NCBI GenBank assembly: GCA_039566865.1
Contig: CM076947.1
Coordinates: forward strand, 10,547,501-10,611,500
Source of the DNA: Aurelia coerulea
Lineage: Eukaryota > Cnidaria > Scyphozoa > Semaeostomeae > Ulmaridae
DNA length: 64,000 nucleotides
Reading direction: 5' to 3'
Below are positions 30,401 to 41,597 of this stretch, in pieces. The translations under genes and the position numbers were made by a program. Positions within the stretch are counted from its first letter, which is position 1, and each line of letters begins with the position of its first letter. The notes beneath the pieces were generated by a model, which saw only the letters and a program-made list of their open reading frames with translations, made no database searches and was not told where the DNA came from.

Positions 30401-30560
30401 ATCCCCAGGAGAGGGGTACAAAACATGTTCAGGGTAATGGTATGTGCCGCCCATATGGGTGGGTTCTTGTACCCAACTTTCTTTAAACAACATTTTCTAA
30501 ACAAAGGTCATTTTCGGCAGATTTTTCCGAAAAATTCTTCATAAATCTGGGTACCAAGGC
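30401..30560. mobile_element. Partial copy of the poly-G-tipped family seen at about 41608-41890
   Basis: GGGGTACAAAACATGTTCAG, GTGCCGCCCATATGGGTGGG, CTAAACAAAGGTC and TTTTTCCGAAAAA occur in the same order as in the inverted 41700-41885 sequence. The poly-G tip is short and the second tip is missing. Confidence 0.5.
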
Positions 30561-30589
30561 AAGTTTCTGAAGCAACAGCAACACCACAG

Positions 30590-31060
30590 CCAAAGAAACC
30601 ATTTCCATTCTTCACCACCACACCAGGGTTTCCAACGATTCCAACATCAACCTTACAACACTACTGCTTCAAAAAACTACCAAGGCCTGAAATGTCCAAG
30701 ACCTCCTTGACTCCTTCCGCTAAAATCATCAATCTTTCGTCCTTCCGCTTGGCAGACAAACATGTCTCACTTCTAACCAAAGGACCAAAATTCACCCCAG
30801 TAAGCAAACTAAAGAACCCTTTCAAATCTGACATTAAGGATTTCACTCGGAAAGTGAAAATACGAGAAGTTTTTGCGGATAGAGAAAATGAAGATATTTC
30901 ATTACATAGAAACAAATCAAATAGACCAATTTACACAAACAACAAAGAAATAAATACCATTTGCAGTTTTATTGAACTTTTAGAACCAGAAAAAAATTTT
31001 GCCAACAACAATCTTTCAAACGAAGAAAGAACTGCTTTAAGCCACCTTGCAAGAAGATGA
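30590..31060 (+). pseudogene. Penelope-like element N-terminal fragment
   Basis: LSSFRLADKHVSLLTKGPKFTPV, DFTRKVKIREVFAD, ICSFIEL and NNNLSNEERTALSHLARR match the region ahead of the RT palm in Penelope-like elements (LS...L...E..LL.KGL.F.P, then an L..FE.K.RL..F block). The frame stops at 31060 where ...DIVIKPADKG would be expected. The following bases belong to a different element, an integrase. Confidence 0.6.
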
Positions 31061-31063
31061 TAA

Positions 31064-31225
31064 TGTTTACAGATATATCCTGCTCATAGGAGATGTGTTT
31101 TCAAAATACATTGAAGGAGTGCCACTACAGAACCAATCAGCTCCCACAGTCACAACAGCCGTCTTCAACTCATGGATCTTGAAACATGGGTGTCCTTCCG
31201 ATCTATTGGGTTTGGGTTTACATTG
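31064..31225 (+). pseudogene. Retroviral-type integrase core fragment (Gypsy-like)
   Basis: LLIGDVFSKYIEGVPLQNQSAP and NSWILKHGCPSD correspond to the first catalytic Asp block of an rve integrase (D-x-FSK(Y/W)-x-(E/A)..P) up to the HG.P turn. Only about 50 residues remain; the second Asp and the Glu are lost. Confidence 0.65.
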
Positions 31226-31229
31226 ACTT

Positions 31230-31350
31230 TTTTGTTTTCATTGAATTCCGCGTTTTGTGCTGGGACCTATGCCTGAGCAAAAAAGCGGACATTCACGGAC
31301 GCAGACTACAATTCCACAAAGTCCACGGGGTCCACGTTATAGAACTGGCC
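31230..31350. repeat. Short segment related to the foldback element's ends
   Basis: TTCCGCGTTTT, AAGCGGACATTC, GTCCACGGGGTCCACG and AGAACTGGCC recall the GTCCGCGTTTT / CCTGGCC motifs of 14251-15659 and the segment near 12783. Confidence 0.35.
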
Positions 31351-31354
31351 CCTT

Positions 31355-31968
31355 GAGGATATTGGAATTCTATACCATGCTGGTTGGTGCATCAAAAGGG
31401 CAAGAGATGACATTCAAAAGATGCCCACAATTATTGAAGTTATGACAACAGCTTCAGACAGGATTTTAGTTAGGAAAGAGATAGTAGAAGAAGTCTTAAA
31501 GATGATAGGATATGATATGCTAACTGAAAAAGATGGATAAAGGTTCATTGTCCATGATAAGTTTCTAGGATTTTTCAAGCTGCTTCACAATAAATGTTCC
31601 AATTCTATGAAGTAAACCTCAGAGAAAATGCAAACAGATGCCATTAAAATGCATTTCAAAGAGCTGTCCTAAGACAAGGAATTAAGAAATGCCTGCAATA
31701 TTAGTACAGCATCATCCCATTTGGATCTTCATAAGAGAGCTGGCCTCCTCATGGTTTTGAAGGATGAGACATTTTTTTTATTAAAATCAAAGCAGAAGTC
31801 TTTGTGTGGCAAGATGCATCTGGTCCTGATCACAACAGTGTTTCATTGAGACAAGAATTGAGATGTGCTAAGAAAAAAGCAGCATCTGCTGCAAAAAAGG
31901 CAAAAATTGAGGCCCAAAACCATGGACCAAGTGAGGAACGTGACCCACTGGCAAATGAATCCAAGTAG
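31355..31968 (+). pseudogene. Unrecognised element-type protein, decayed C-terminal part
   Basis: 31355-31540 encodes DIGILYHAGWCIKRARDDI, then MIGYDMLTEKDG-stop; after several disruptions a shifted frame reads ASGPDHNSVSLRQELRCAKKK, then AAKKAKIEAQ and DPLANESK-stop at 31968. The two blocks are likely parts of one former protein with a Lys/Ala-rich tail. I do not recognise the family with confidence. It converges tail-to-tail with the RT fragment at 31990-32560. Confidence 0.4.
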
Positions 31969-31989
31969 CCACAGGAAACCAAGGAGAGA

Positions 31990-32560
31990 GAAGTGATGCG
32001 TTTGCAAGTTTGAGATCAGACCAGTTGGTAATATGACGATCATCTATACCAATGTAAAGGGGCAAATCAGTGATGGGATAAAATTTTATTTTTGGGCAGC
32101 TCATCCATAGGTTTAAAAATCTCTCATCGTGGCATAACCTGAGTTTTGTAGCTTCTACAGTTAGCGGCATGACTATATGGGGAGGAGTACACTGTCCACA
32201 CTTTCTCCAGATAGAAATTGAGCCATTCCGAATTCTTTTGAGAATCGTCTCAGCAATGAATTTGTCAAATGACCCACATGACTTGTTGTTAGTAAATGCG
32301 TGGGGGAAATTTTGAATTGTAATGCTGCCCCTTGAAGTCTCCTTTAAAAGGTATGAAAAAACCGTGGACAGAGACTCTCTCAGCAATGTAGCGCAGAATT
32401 TCCCTCTTTTGGTGGTACCCTTCTGAGACAAGATTCCAGACATCACAATGGTAGTGAATTTTGGCGGCCACAAAGGATTTTGGATCTCGGAAAACAACAT
32501 CATTGGCAGAAGAGGCATAGGAGTTCCCGTCTCTAACTGTAGATAAAAGGTGCATTGTAA
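31990..32560 (-). pseudogene. Retroelement RT fragment (DIRS-type), frame-shifted and internally deleted
   Basis: Minus strand. The first frame reads DPKSFVAAKIHYHCDVWN, then AERVSVHGFFIPFKGDFKG (about 32490-32320). A shift near 32310 continues as SCGSFDKFIAETILKRI, NGSISIWRKCG, PPHIVMPLTVEATKLRLCH and DERFLNLW, the entry to an RT palm. After DLPLYIG it passes straight to IDDRHITNW, the catalytic region, so roughly the middle of the palm is missing. Confidence 0.55.
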
Positions 32561-32581
32561 AGAAAAATAAGATATTTGCAA

Positions 32582-33362
32582 ACTTTAAGAATAAGAAAAC
32601 ACTGCTCTCAAAAATTATCTATTTCCTAGTGACTCTGTTACTTCTTGGTAATCATATTACAGTTTACAACACTGCTGCAATGTTCCTTGGCATGCAAAAC
32701 ATCACGTGGGAAGAACTCCCAAGTCATACACTGCATGAAAATTGGTCTTTACATAATCTTTCAAGTGAGTGAAAAGATTGTGTAAATACGGATTTTCGTT
32801 TTTACACATCTTTACTGACCATAAACATCATCTTTAAAATTTACATTATGAAAGGTCGTGTAAATGTGATATTTCATCTTATCTCCTTTTGTAAAGTTTG
32901 TGAAAATGTGATATTTTGTCTTTATTCCTAATGTAAAGTTCATGTAAAGGAATACTTTAGAGATTGAAATTAGATTAATCAAATTTCAATCTATTCTTAA
33001 CAGGAATACTCCAAAAAGCGAAAGTTATCACTGTTATCAGAGTGTGACTGACTAACTGAATTGAAATCCTTCTAATAGGGAGATTGATTTAGAAAGATTT
33101 GGAGTCAGTTTGTCAGTCACACTCTGATGATAGTATCAACTTTATAGGCCTTTCTCGTTTGTTTTCACCCGGACTTTTATTATCAATTTCATCTATATCT
33201 ATCTATGTCTATCTATGTAGAGTAAAACTCAGAAATGACTCAGAACTTCAGAACTTCTGTCTATATATAAGACAGCCATATGTAAAAATATACATAACCA
33301 TTTTATACTGTAAGAAATGGATCATAAGACTACCTATATACGTCTTTGCTAACAGTTACCTG
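32582..33362. other. AT-rich stretch with CACTGCATGAAAATTGGTCTTTAC terminus and a palindrome
   Basis: At 32729 an element end CACTGCATGAAAATTGGTCT begins, matching the inverted end at 58185-58211. GTAAA / TTTACA words dominate to 32950 as they do at 57540-58210. About 33000-33140 is an imperfect palindrome (GTTATCAGAGTGTGACTGAC against GTCAGTCACACTCTGATGAT). Confidence 0.5.
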
Positions 33363-33539
33363 CATCGGCGTAGGCGAAGATAAAATTTGGGGGGGGGGGC
33401 TGCCCGATAAAAATTCCATCGTTTAAGAACATTTTGCCCGATTTAAGGCGGATTTCTGCCCGATTATGGCTGATTTTTGGAAAATTTTCCGACGTTGGGG
33501 GGCTGCAGCCCCCCCAGACCCCTGTCTCCTACGCCTATG
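33363..33539. mobile_element. 177-bp hAT-like MITE, 8-bp target duplication
   Basis: Ends CATCGGCGTAGGCGAAGA and inverted counterpart GTCTCCTACGCCTATG. GTTACCTG is duplicated at 33355-33362 and 33540-33547. The interior has a GGGGGGGGGCTGCCCGAT run and its counterpart GGGGGGCTGCAGCCCCCCC. CA...TG ends and an 8-bp duplication fit hAT. No coding capacity. Confidence 0.8.
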
Positions 33540-33547
33540 GTTACCTG

Positions 33548-34060
33548 AAGTGAGCTTTCGGTGATTTCTGTAAATCAGTTGAAGTCTTAATGACTTTATT
33601 GCTATGAAATAAATCTAAGAGGTGTTCCCTGCTGAACGAGATCATTTTATCTCAGAAAGGACATTTTGGCTCTATCCAAAAACAATCGGCGACTACAATT
33701 TTTGGGTAAGAAATAAACGGCAAAACTTATGTGAATGAGCCAGGCGTGCAGATCTTTTACTTTCATCAAATTGCATTGAAGAATTTAGCAACATTGGACA
33801 AAACTAAACTGCAACCTATTTGTTACATCAACTGGCAAAAATCTCCTACTCTTTCGAGAAAATTTTCCCACAAAGAACAGAAAAATAGATTTAATGGATG
33901 ATGTCCGGAACATACCAATTGTAAATTTTGTTTGGTCTTTAAATGGAATCAGCAGCTGTCATACTCTGGATCCTTTTGCAACTCAACCGATCATGAATTC
34001 CTATTTTGTTTTTGCTATTTTCTTCTAAAACCTGTCCAACGTTAGAGGTCAGATGACATT
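33548..34060. other. Intergenic stretch
   Basis: No supported gene or repeat is seen. Confidence 0.35.
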
Positions 34061-34065
34061 TGCCA

Positions 34066-34436
34066 TACACGCATTTTTTGTAAGAATTTCCATTCTCAGA
34101 TCGCCAAAAAATCAAGAAACTCCAGTCTCCAGAACTGGGAAAATATGAGTTGAAACTATTCATTTCGATGAAAGAAATCCTTCACATACCTTTAATTTAT
34201 TCTCACTCGTTTCCTGTATCATATTACTCATAAGGTACTCGAGTCATGTCTAAACATTGGAAAGGCTTAAAAAACATTTTTTTTAAATGCTTGCGAGGGC
34301 ACAAGTAGTGCACACGAAGATTGTTATGGAACCTCTAAGAAACTCGTAAGAAACTCGTAAGAAACTCGAGTACTCAAAATCTGATAATTTTAGGAAACTT
34401 TCAGTGCTGGCCCAAATCCTTAGTTTCCTACGTGTA
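34066..34436. mobile_element. Full-length AAGAAACT/ACACGTA short element (371 bp), reference copy
   Basis: Ends TACACGCATTTTTTGTAAGAA and inverted counterpart AGTTTCCTACGTGTA. Both halves carry AAGAAACT motifs and a tandem run (AAGAAACTCGT three times) sits at 34337-34370. It defines the segment order used to recognise the copies at 3408, 3865, 28148 and 48110. No coding capacity. Confidence 0.75.
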
Positions 34437-34515
34437 ACCCAGAATTACTCATGCAAATTACTTGATTATTTTCATTATCAAATTTGTTGGCCTAATTTCT
34501 AATTCTAGACAGAGC

Positions 34516-36059
34516 CTAAATGTTTAATCCATAGTCACGAGGAAATACAACTAAAACATTTCTACCCCACTTTCTTAATGCTAGCTTCACAAATTTTGAT
34601 TTTATACGCTGCACTGGCATGAATTTCGAAGGTCCAGAATCATCGTAAAGTTCTGAACTCCATACCTCTACTGGGTTTCCGTAGTAGTCTTTGTTATTGA
34701 TAGGTGCATGCCATTTGATCCGAGCAATGATATGGACATGAGGATTCCCATCGATTGTTGCTACATGCATCAAGTACTCTTCTACCACCCCTGGTCTTGG
34801 ACGTAGGTACATTCTTTCAAACGGCATAATATCACCTCCAGTACTGTGCCAGTAAGCAAGAACAGTACTGGATCTCCGTGTTCTTGATGAGCAAGACCCA
34901 AAAACTTCTTTTCCGATGTAAATAAAATTTGCCTTTCTATAGGACACGTGTGCCGCAATTGTTGCCGCTTGGGGGTAGAGTGCTTTGTACATTGACTCGA
35001 GATACTGAAGATCTAATCGGTCCATTGCAAGTGCCTTAGGCAAGGGCTTCATCGTTATGTACTGAAGATCTGTCCAGTCTTCAACAGCATAATTAGATCG
35101 TCGGGAAGAGAGGCGCATAACTGGATAAAGGCATTTCAGTGGAATCTGGGCAAGAGAGCCACGGTCCTTTGGATCTAAAAGGCCTGCAAATTCCTGGGAG
35201 AATTCATCTTGAAAGTTGTCTGGAATCTGCGAGTCGAGGCACTGCACTTCCCTCAAAAATCGACTAAAAAATTGGGTCTCGATGTCTCTTTTGTTAGAAG
35301 GTAGTCCACCCAGGATGCCATTGTATCTTTCAAAACTAAAAAGCCAAAACGAATAGATGGGTCCAAAGTCTGACACACATTCACAAATATGTCCATGTAA
35401 ATGCATGTTTGGGGTCACTCTTTCTTCTCCATACAGCCTCTCAAAAGTTCTACAAAATTCGACGAACAGCATATCTGCCATTCGTATATCTGTTTGGGTA
35501 ATCACTTTTGAACATAATATGCGACATGCCAACACAAATTTTCTCCAGCATTCTAAGTGCTGATCTGCGACAATGTCTTTGAATCCGTATACTGAAAATA
35601 AGATTGTCCAGTTTTTAAATTCGTCTGCTGTAAAAGAAGAATAGGCGCTTACCAGTTTAGTTGGGAGTTTACCAACATCTGCTGCTGCTCTAATGTTCGT
35701 AAGTTTCTGATCGAGCAACTGCAACTTTTCGTCTGTCAAGATGCCAAGTTCTTTCCAAACATTCAATGTATGCTTGGCTGTCCCCAAAAACAAGTTATGC
35801 ATTGGATCAATTATTGCCATTCTTATGCAGTCATAGTAAGGAAGTTTGAAAAGTTCTGAATACCGGGCCCCATGCTCAGACTGGAGTCTTTGTCTATCTG
35901 TTTTAGTTTGGCATTTCATAACCTCGTCCACTTTTCTAAGGTGATCATTGTGATTCCTAGGCTCCCAGGTTGCCCTATCGAATCCTGAATACAGCTTTTC
36001 ACCGATTCTTCCAGGGAATGTTTTGTTGCAGCGAGAGCATCCTCTTGTCGCACTATGGC
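34516..36059 (-). CDS. CACTA/EnSpm (tnp2) transposase, exon 2
   Basis: Begins after the acceptor CCCTATAG/GC at 36060 with HSATRGCSRCNKTFPG, directly continuing exon 1 (CGFLG). It has the conserved MAIIDPMHNLFLGTAKH block (about 35810), NMHLHGHICECV and YGPIYSFWLFSFERYNG-like FGPIYSFWLFSFERYNGIL (about 35340), all typical of tnp2 transposases, and a C-terminal region resembling the adjacent CACTA ORF domain (KFMPVQRIKSKFV). About 514 residues with no internal stop. Together with exon 1 the protein is about 1020 residues, a usual length for the family. Element ends (CACTA repeats) were not found. Confidence 0.85.
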
Positions 36060-37224
36060 CTATAGGGATGACAAAAATTGTATGCAATAAGCTTTGTGTT
36101 AAATGATCTGCAATGGCTTACCACTGTTTTATTTTGTGGAAATTGGCAATTCAATTTTAGTAAAAAAGGCCCCGTCATACGAGGAAATGCATCTTCATTT
36201 TTGCTGGAGCAGGTGATTGCTCCTGTTATACTCGTTTTTGCAGGAAACATGTTGCAAAGAAATGGGTAATGGGATAAACTTAATTTTAACATTGCTTTAA
36301 AATCATTTCTGAAAACTAAATTATTCTAAATTAAATCATGCATAAAAAGCAGTTGCAGAGACTATCTTCATAATATAAGGGAATGTTCATATTAGTGACT
36401 ATCATCAATGGGGAGGAGGTTCTGAAAGGGAGCCATAAATTCCATTTTGACGTCTTATTTTGTGGGAACCGAAAATGTCAATTTTTCTAGATATTCAGGG
36501 TGTTTGAAACAGAAATTTGACGAAAAATCGTTTGAGACACCCTGTTTACATTTATCAAAGCCCTTCTCCAGTCTAAAATCTTGTTATGTAGGCATTCCTA
36601 ATCCCAGTTTACGAAATCGCAATCAGGTTTTCAAAAGTTCCGTCTTCATGTGTTTAAACATCATATGCTACATTCTCACGAAAACAGCTAATAAAAACTA
36701 AGTATGCAAGCAGAAATTTCTTCATCAGAAAAATCAATTTTTCTCTTAAATCAGTAATTTTAGAATCACTCTTGTTCTAAATCATGAAAGACATAAGTCA
36801 GAAAGGCCTTGGTGTGCTCAAAATTGTATGGTTTCGTGTATCTGAATTTCAGCATCAAAATTCTATTTTGGCAACTATTTTTACTATCCTAATCACAGGT
36901 TTCAGGCGGTTAGTTTCGAACGAATTTTTGTTCGCAAAGTTCGTCGAAATAAACTGTAAAAGCGTCTGAGTTTTCTTTCAGTTAAATTTTTGTTGATGAT
37001 TTTTTTTCACTCACAGCATTCCATGCCGATCTTTGGCTGAAACTGGGTTAATATTATACAATTTTTCCCAAGTGAACAATTCAAATTGTTTGCGATTTTT
37101 CGCAAAGTGTCCAATAAAACTTCATCGGAAGGGTTCTGCTGAAAATCGACGGATTGTGACTTATTATGACCACCATGAATGATGAGAAACTGCAATATAT
37201 ATTAAGTAAGAAGTACATACTTAC
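36060..37224 (-). other. Intron of the CACTA transposase (1165 bp)
   Basis: Donor G/GTAAGTATG at 37225/37224 and acceptor CCCTATAG/GC at 36060/36059. Splicing joins G+GC into one Gly codon and restores the invariant GFLGH junction. The intron is AT-rich; about 36490-36545 has a small palindrome (CAGGGTGTTTGAAACAG, GAGACACCCTG). Confidence 0.8.
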
Positions 37225-38740
37225 CAAGGAACCCACATAATTTTCTGCATGCTGGTATGTCACAGCCAACACAAAGCAAAGCAAATCGATACTGTTCAGC
37301 TTTATCAGGAGACTCGTGACTTGTCAAATAGTAGCCATCTTCCCAGCCTTCTATGAACTCTTGGACAAGAGGTTTGAGAAAGGTATTGGTTGGTGGCTCG
37401 TGCTTCATCGCAGGGATGATACCAACAAGGATAACGTTTTTTCTCTTGAATCTTTCGCTTCTTGGAAGATTCAGGCACACTAAATATATTCCTCCAATTG
37501 AGTACTTCGCATGTTTAAAGGGATTAAACCAGTCAAGATTTAGCATGAATGCAAAGTTTTTTTGTGAATCGTTCAAGAATCTATCAGCAAAATCTTTCCA
37601 AATTGCTCCATCATATATATCCTCTAAGACATCACCTGGAATTTCTCTTGTCCTCCATTGGTTGCATTGGTTTTGGAAACCAGGGCGTTTCAAAAGAATT
37701 TCAAAAGACTCTTTCAGGGATTTGTAGCAATATGATTTGAATGGTATGATAATTTGCTTTCCAGTAACAGTTCTAGAGACTTTGACCAAATCAACACCAC
37801 ATGGAGCTCGGCGGTGTCGCTGGCGATGGTTCGGGAATTCCACAAATGTACATTGCTTTGCATGCTTTTCGCCCCTGTTGATGTAGTAACAATCGTTTAC
37901 TTTGTAGAGGCTGTAACATTTTGGACAGACGATGAATTTTGAGAATGCACCCCTTTGCATCTTATTTAGATCCCAGAGCGATTTAATTGTCCTGGGAAAT
38001 TTGTCATATACTGCCTGAAAAAACTTATCAACATTTGTGAAGGCAAGGAACAATACGCTCAAGAAACTTAAAAGTGCAGCTACAGCAGAGTCTGAGATAA
38101 CAAATCTCATTTGCCAGATCATTATGAAAATGCAAAACCAACGAACAAAAGAAACTTCCATCGTTTCTCTGGGCTGTCGCTCAATGATAATGTCTTCGTT
38201 ATCATCTTGCGGGAAATCTCTTAATATCTGTTCTGCTTCTTCATCCTGCAACACCTCTTGCTCGTCGTCACCACTTTCTTCCCCCGAACTTGTACTGGCG
38301 TCGTTGTCTACGTTAAAAAATGCGTCGATATCTTCATGCTCTACATTATAAGATTCTTTCACTAACTCTGCTCTTTGGTGCCATTGTCCCCCCTCTACTG
38401 CAATATCATCTTCACCTGACGCAGAATCAGGTGCATCCCCTTGCTCGATATTCATTGCGTTGCATTGCTCATCGCTACTGAGTGATATTTCTGAATCACT
38501 TGAAGCAGTTTCTGGAAGGCATACTTTGGCACAAAGGTATGTATTCCTTTTATTGTCGAAATTTTCTTCCATATGCGTTCTGTAATATCTTGGGCCAAAT
38601 GAAGAATCACAGCCAGCACATGTCTTCCTGCCAAGCTCTTGCACAAGCAATGCCTTTGATCCCATTAGAGACTTCCTGCTGATAGACAATATACAATCGT
38701 TACGCATTGGAGAGACATTATCGTATTGATTCACATGCAT
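37225..38740 (-). CDS. CACTA/EnSpm (tnp2) transposase, exon 1
   Basis: ATG at 38740. Residues 36-65 hold a possible zinc knuckle (CAGCDSSF...H). Residues 75-180 are Asp/Glu/Ser-rich. Two hydrophobic stretches at about 190-230 are unusual for this family. The tnp2 domain follows: FIVCPKCYSLY with CxxC, LDWFNPFKHAKYSIGGIYLV (catalytic Asp region, about 37500), NVILVGIIP, NTFLKPLVQEF and GCDIPACRKLCGFLG up to the splice donor at 37225. Read without splicing the frame ends soon after at 37202. Intact. Confidence 0.85.
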
Positions 38741-38854
38741 CTTGTACTCTAGTTGTAGAGGTCAAGTAGCCACTGGAACGTTATCATGTGAGCGTGAGCT
38801 ATTTTAGCTACCTTATAGCTATCTAAGCACCAATGTTAAAGTTGAATCTATATC

Positions 38855-40046
38855 TCAGATGTCTTCTTGCCTGCGCTCAAATTCCTCAGCAACAAAGAGC
38901 AAAGAGGGTCTATTTAATGGTTTCTGATCTTGGCACAAATTTGCCATCTCCTCAATTGTGGTAAGATAGCCACTTTTGCTGAAAGATGACAAGCTATGTT
39001 TGTAGATATAGCCCAGCGAAAAAATATCGCTATGTGTGGTATACGTTGTAGTGCCATCTAGTACTTCTGGTGCTATCCACACATGAGTATCGTCTTTTAA
39101 GGTTGTCTTTCTTTTCGCTTTAACAATTGGGCAAGCTTTCCCAAAATCAATTAGAACTGCCGACAATCTTTGGAGTCTTACGAGGACATTATTTGACTTC
39201 AAATCATTGTGTAAAAGTCCAAGATTATTATGCAAGTACATCAGAGCGCTGCACAAACTTGAACAGACTTTCAGCCAGTTTGCTGTGGTAATGTTAAATC
39301 TTTTGAGAGTATGTTCATTTGCTAAAATGTGGCTTACAGTTGTTGACTGTGAATCCCTTCCGATAAATTCAGAAACAACCTTCATGGGGGTATTTCTTTC
39401 ACTTTCATCATATATAACTCCTATCAGATGTTGCAAAAAGTGCTTTGACGACTTCTTTATGAAATGTAGAATTCTAATTTCTTGCATTATGCTTTCAATT
39501 ATGATTCTATTTGAAAGATCACGGGGCTGCTTTATTGCAACTGGAATTGAATGCCCAGAGTCGTTAGCTTTGTAAGTTCCTTTTGTGACTGTCCCAAAAG
39601 TACCCTTACCAAGGTTATCGCCAAAGTTAAGTACAGATTTTTGACTAATTCTTGTACTTTGTATAAGATCTTTGGAAGAAACGCTTTGCAACCTATTGGA
39701 TGATTCTAATGATATAACACGGAGCAATTGTTCCTTCTCTTTCTGCATAAGAGACAATTTAGAGTCGAGATTGCACTGAGTGCTCATATCATGTTTGAGT
39801 ACCATTGGTAAGATGTTTGACACTTCGTGAGGGGGTTCAATCAAACAAAGCTTGTAGTAGAAGGCAGTTTTTTTCTCGCGGCCCTTGCGCGAATAGTAGA
39901 ATTCACTTTTGTGAATAGTATGCAATGCTAAACCAACTCTATAAGGGGTAACTTTGACACTTGGATGCATTTCTTTTTTGCATGCAGTTACAATCTCGGA
40001 GCAACTGACTCTATTCCCTTGCTTTATAGACGTTCTTTTTTTGACC
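38855..40046 (-). CDS. Protein kinase domain, last exon (non-RD, HND motif)
   Basis: The frame is open from a possible acceptor (CATACACAG/GG) at 40047 to the stop at 38855; the first ATG is at 39970. Numbered from that ATG: glycine loop LGKGTFGTV (120-128), VAIK with K147, helix-C Glu at 159 or 164, HND (254-256) where most kinases have HRD, K258 and N261 in DLKSNN, DFG 275-277, APE 300-302 and a helix-F Asp 315. Asp256, the catalytic base, is kept, so activity is plausible; loss of Arg makes it a non-RD kinase. The N-terminal 110 residues are Lys/Arg-rich and unrecognised. It lies 115 bases upstream of the CACTA gene on the same strand and may be an element passenger or a host gene copy. 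Confidence 0.8.
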
Positions 40047-40353
40047 CTGTGTATGATAGAGGATACATCTCTTAGAAAAAAGCCTTAAACGAGATTACTT
40101 ATGATGACATAGCTTATTCTTTACAGGTCATATTCTTATAAGGGTCTGAGTAAACAAGGAGGGGGGGGGCAACTGTTATACTGTCGAATAAACTGTTCCT
40201 TCCATTGAAAAATTTGCTCCGTTATTTCGATGCCAAAACCCCTTTTAGATATAGTTTAGTATGTTCAGTCAAATTTTTTTGAACAAAATTATTCTGATGA
40301 TTCCTCTTTGAGAAATATGCTTCACTCATATCTCAATTCCTGAATTCAATATA

Positions 40354-40975
40354 CCTGGTGACCCTAAAAAGACTGAAACATTTTGAAAGCTCATCAGAAT
40401 TAGTTAGACTACTGATCTTGAAAATCTCTTTCTTTGAATTTCTGTCAATGACTAAACTAAACTAACAAGCCTTGAAATACCCTGAGTACCAGACTCTCTA
40501 ACAGATAATCGAGAGAAAAGAGAAAATAACAGCAAATCTCCATTTTATATACTAGAGAATCTGTAGCCTTGAAATTGCTTTGAATTTGCGAAAATGTTTG
40601 TGTTTACAAGCTACTTGCTTGGAGATATACTCCAAAATCACAGGAAATGGCAATTAAACCTTTACTCCTGCAATACCACGTAAAAACTGGTTGCCTGCGT
40701 TCTTGACAAAGCTCTTCTATCATGCAAAGCTCGAGAGCTCGTATTAAATTGCAAGAAATAGGATTTTAGTTAAAAGTAGTTTTTAGACAAATACTTTTGC
40801 TCAAAACATGTTTATTCATCCCTTAATTTTTGTCATCTATCTCCGAATTAGGAAAAATCGCATTATCTATCCAAGTTACTTTTCGCATAAATTCACGAAA
40901 AGAACATTTAAAGATCAGTAGCATGATCAAGTTGTGGTAATTTTTCAAAATGTTTCACTTTTTGGGGTCACCTGG
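40354..40975. mobile_element. Mariner-type MITE (622 bp), relative of 25334-25948
   Basis: Left CCTGGTGACCCTAAAAAG after TA (40352-40353); right inverted counterpart CTTTTTGGGGTCACCTGG followed by CA, a mutated TA. GAAACATTTTGAAA (left) and TTTCAAAATGTTTCA (right), CAGTAG and CTACTG, are inverted. Same GGTGACCC / GGGTCACC ends as the 25-kb copy. Confidence 0.7.
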
Positions 40976-41191
40976 CAGACAAGGACACAAAAAGCAATGT
41001 TTTCATCTGAAATTTAAAGGGCGGGAATCTTACCATTTTCCGATTTCCTGGATGCTTTTCGATGCTTCCTTGCGTGTTTCTTTTGAGGAACCCAGCCCAT
41101 TACTAAAAAACAAATTGAAAACAATTAAGTCCATCTGCCAGCTAAAGACCTATATCTATATTCATCAAACATATTTTCATTCAAATACTTA
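40976..41191. other. Short intergenic stretch
   Basis: The open frame running through here starts in the MITE end and continues into the poly-G element, so it is not supported as a gene. Confidence 0.35.
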
Positions 41192-41217
41192 TGCCGTCCC
41201 TCCCAATGCCATACAAC

Positions 41218-41528
41218 CCAAGAGGGGGCGGGGGTACTTATTGGTCGGAGATGTGCCGTTCTTCGGGGTATTATTTTCACCTATTTTTCTAGTATGGTGT
41301 CAAAAGAAAGCAATCATCCCAGCGCCAGTTTTCAATGCACGTTAAAAGGAGAAATTTTGTTGGAAGAAATTGTTATATAGTCTAATTCTTGTGTTTTTGA
41401 ACATACTTTTGACCGATTTTCCTAGAATCGGCTATTGTTTCAACGGAAAAATTCTGGAGCCGCGTAAAAGAAAATTTTTCGTGGGCATTCCCCGGTACAA
41501 ATTTGAGTTGAATACCCCCCTCCCCGGT
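41218..41528. mobile_element. Poly-G-tipped element inserted in a 22-bp satellite precursor
   Basis: Left CCAAGAGGGGGCGGGGGTACTTATTGG, right ATACCCCCCTCCCCGG. ATACAAC occurs on both sides (41211-41217 and 41529-41535). The left flank CCGTCCCTCCCAATGCCATACAAC is a unit of the 22-bp satellite, which resumes after the element (GAATGCTATAAACTGTC). Confidence 0.6.
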
Positions 41529-41597
41529 ATACAACGTTCCTGTGAATGCTATAAACTGTCTTTCGGCAGCATTTATACTGTGCCATTTCCCCCCGGG

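Noticed and set aside
36480..36550. Possible small transposon within the CACTA intron (CAGGGTGTTTG / GAGACACCCTG)
   Set aside because: The inverted segment is only about 10-15 bases with no TA or other target duplication.
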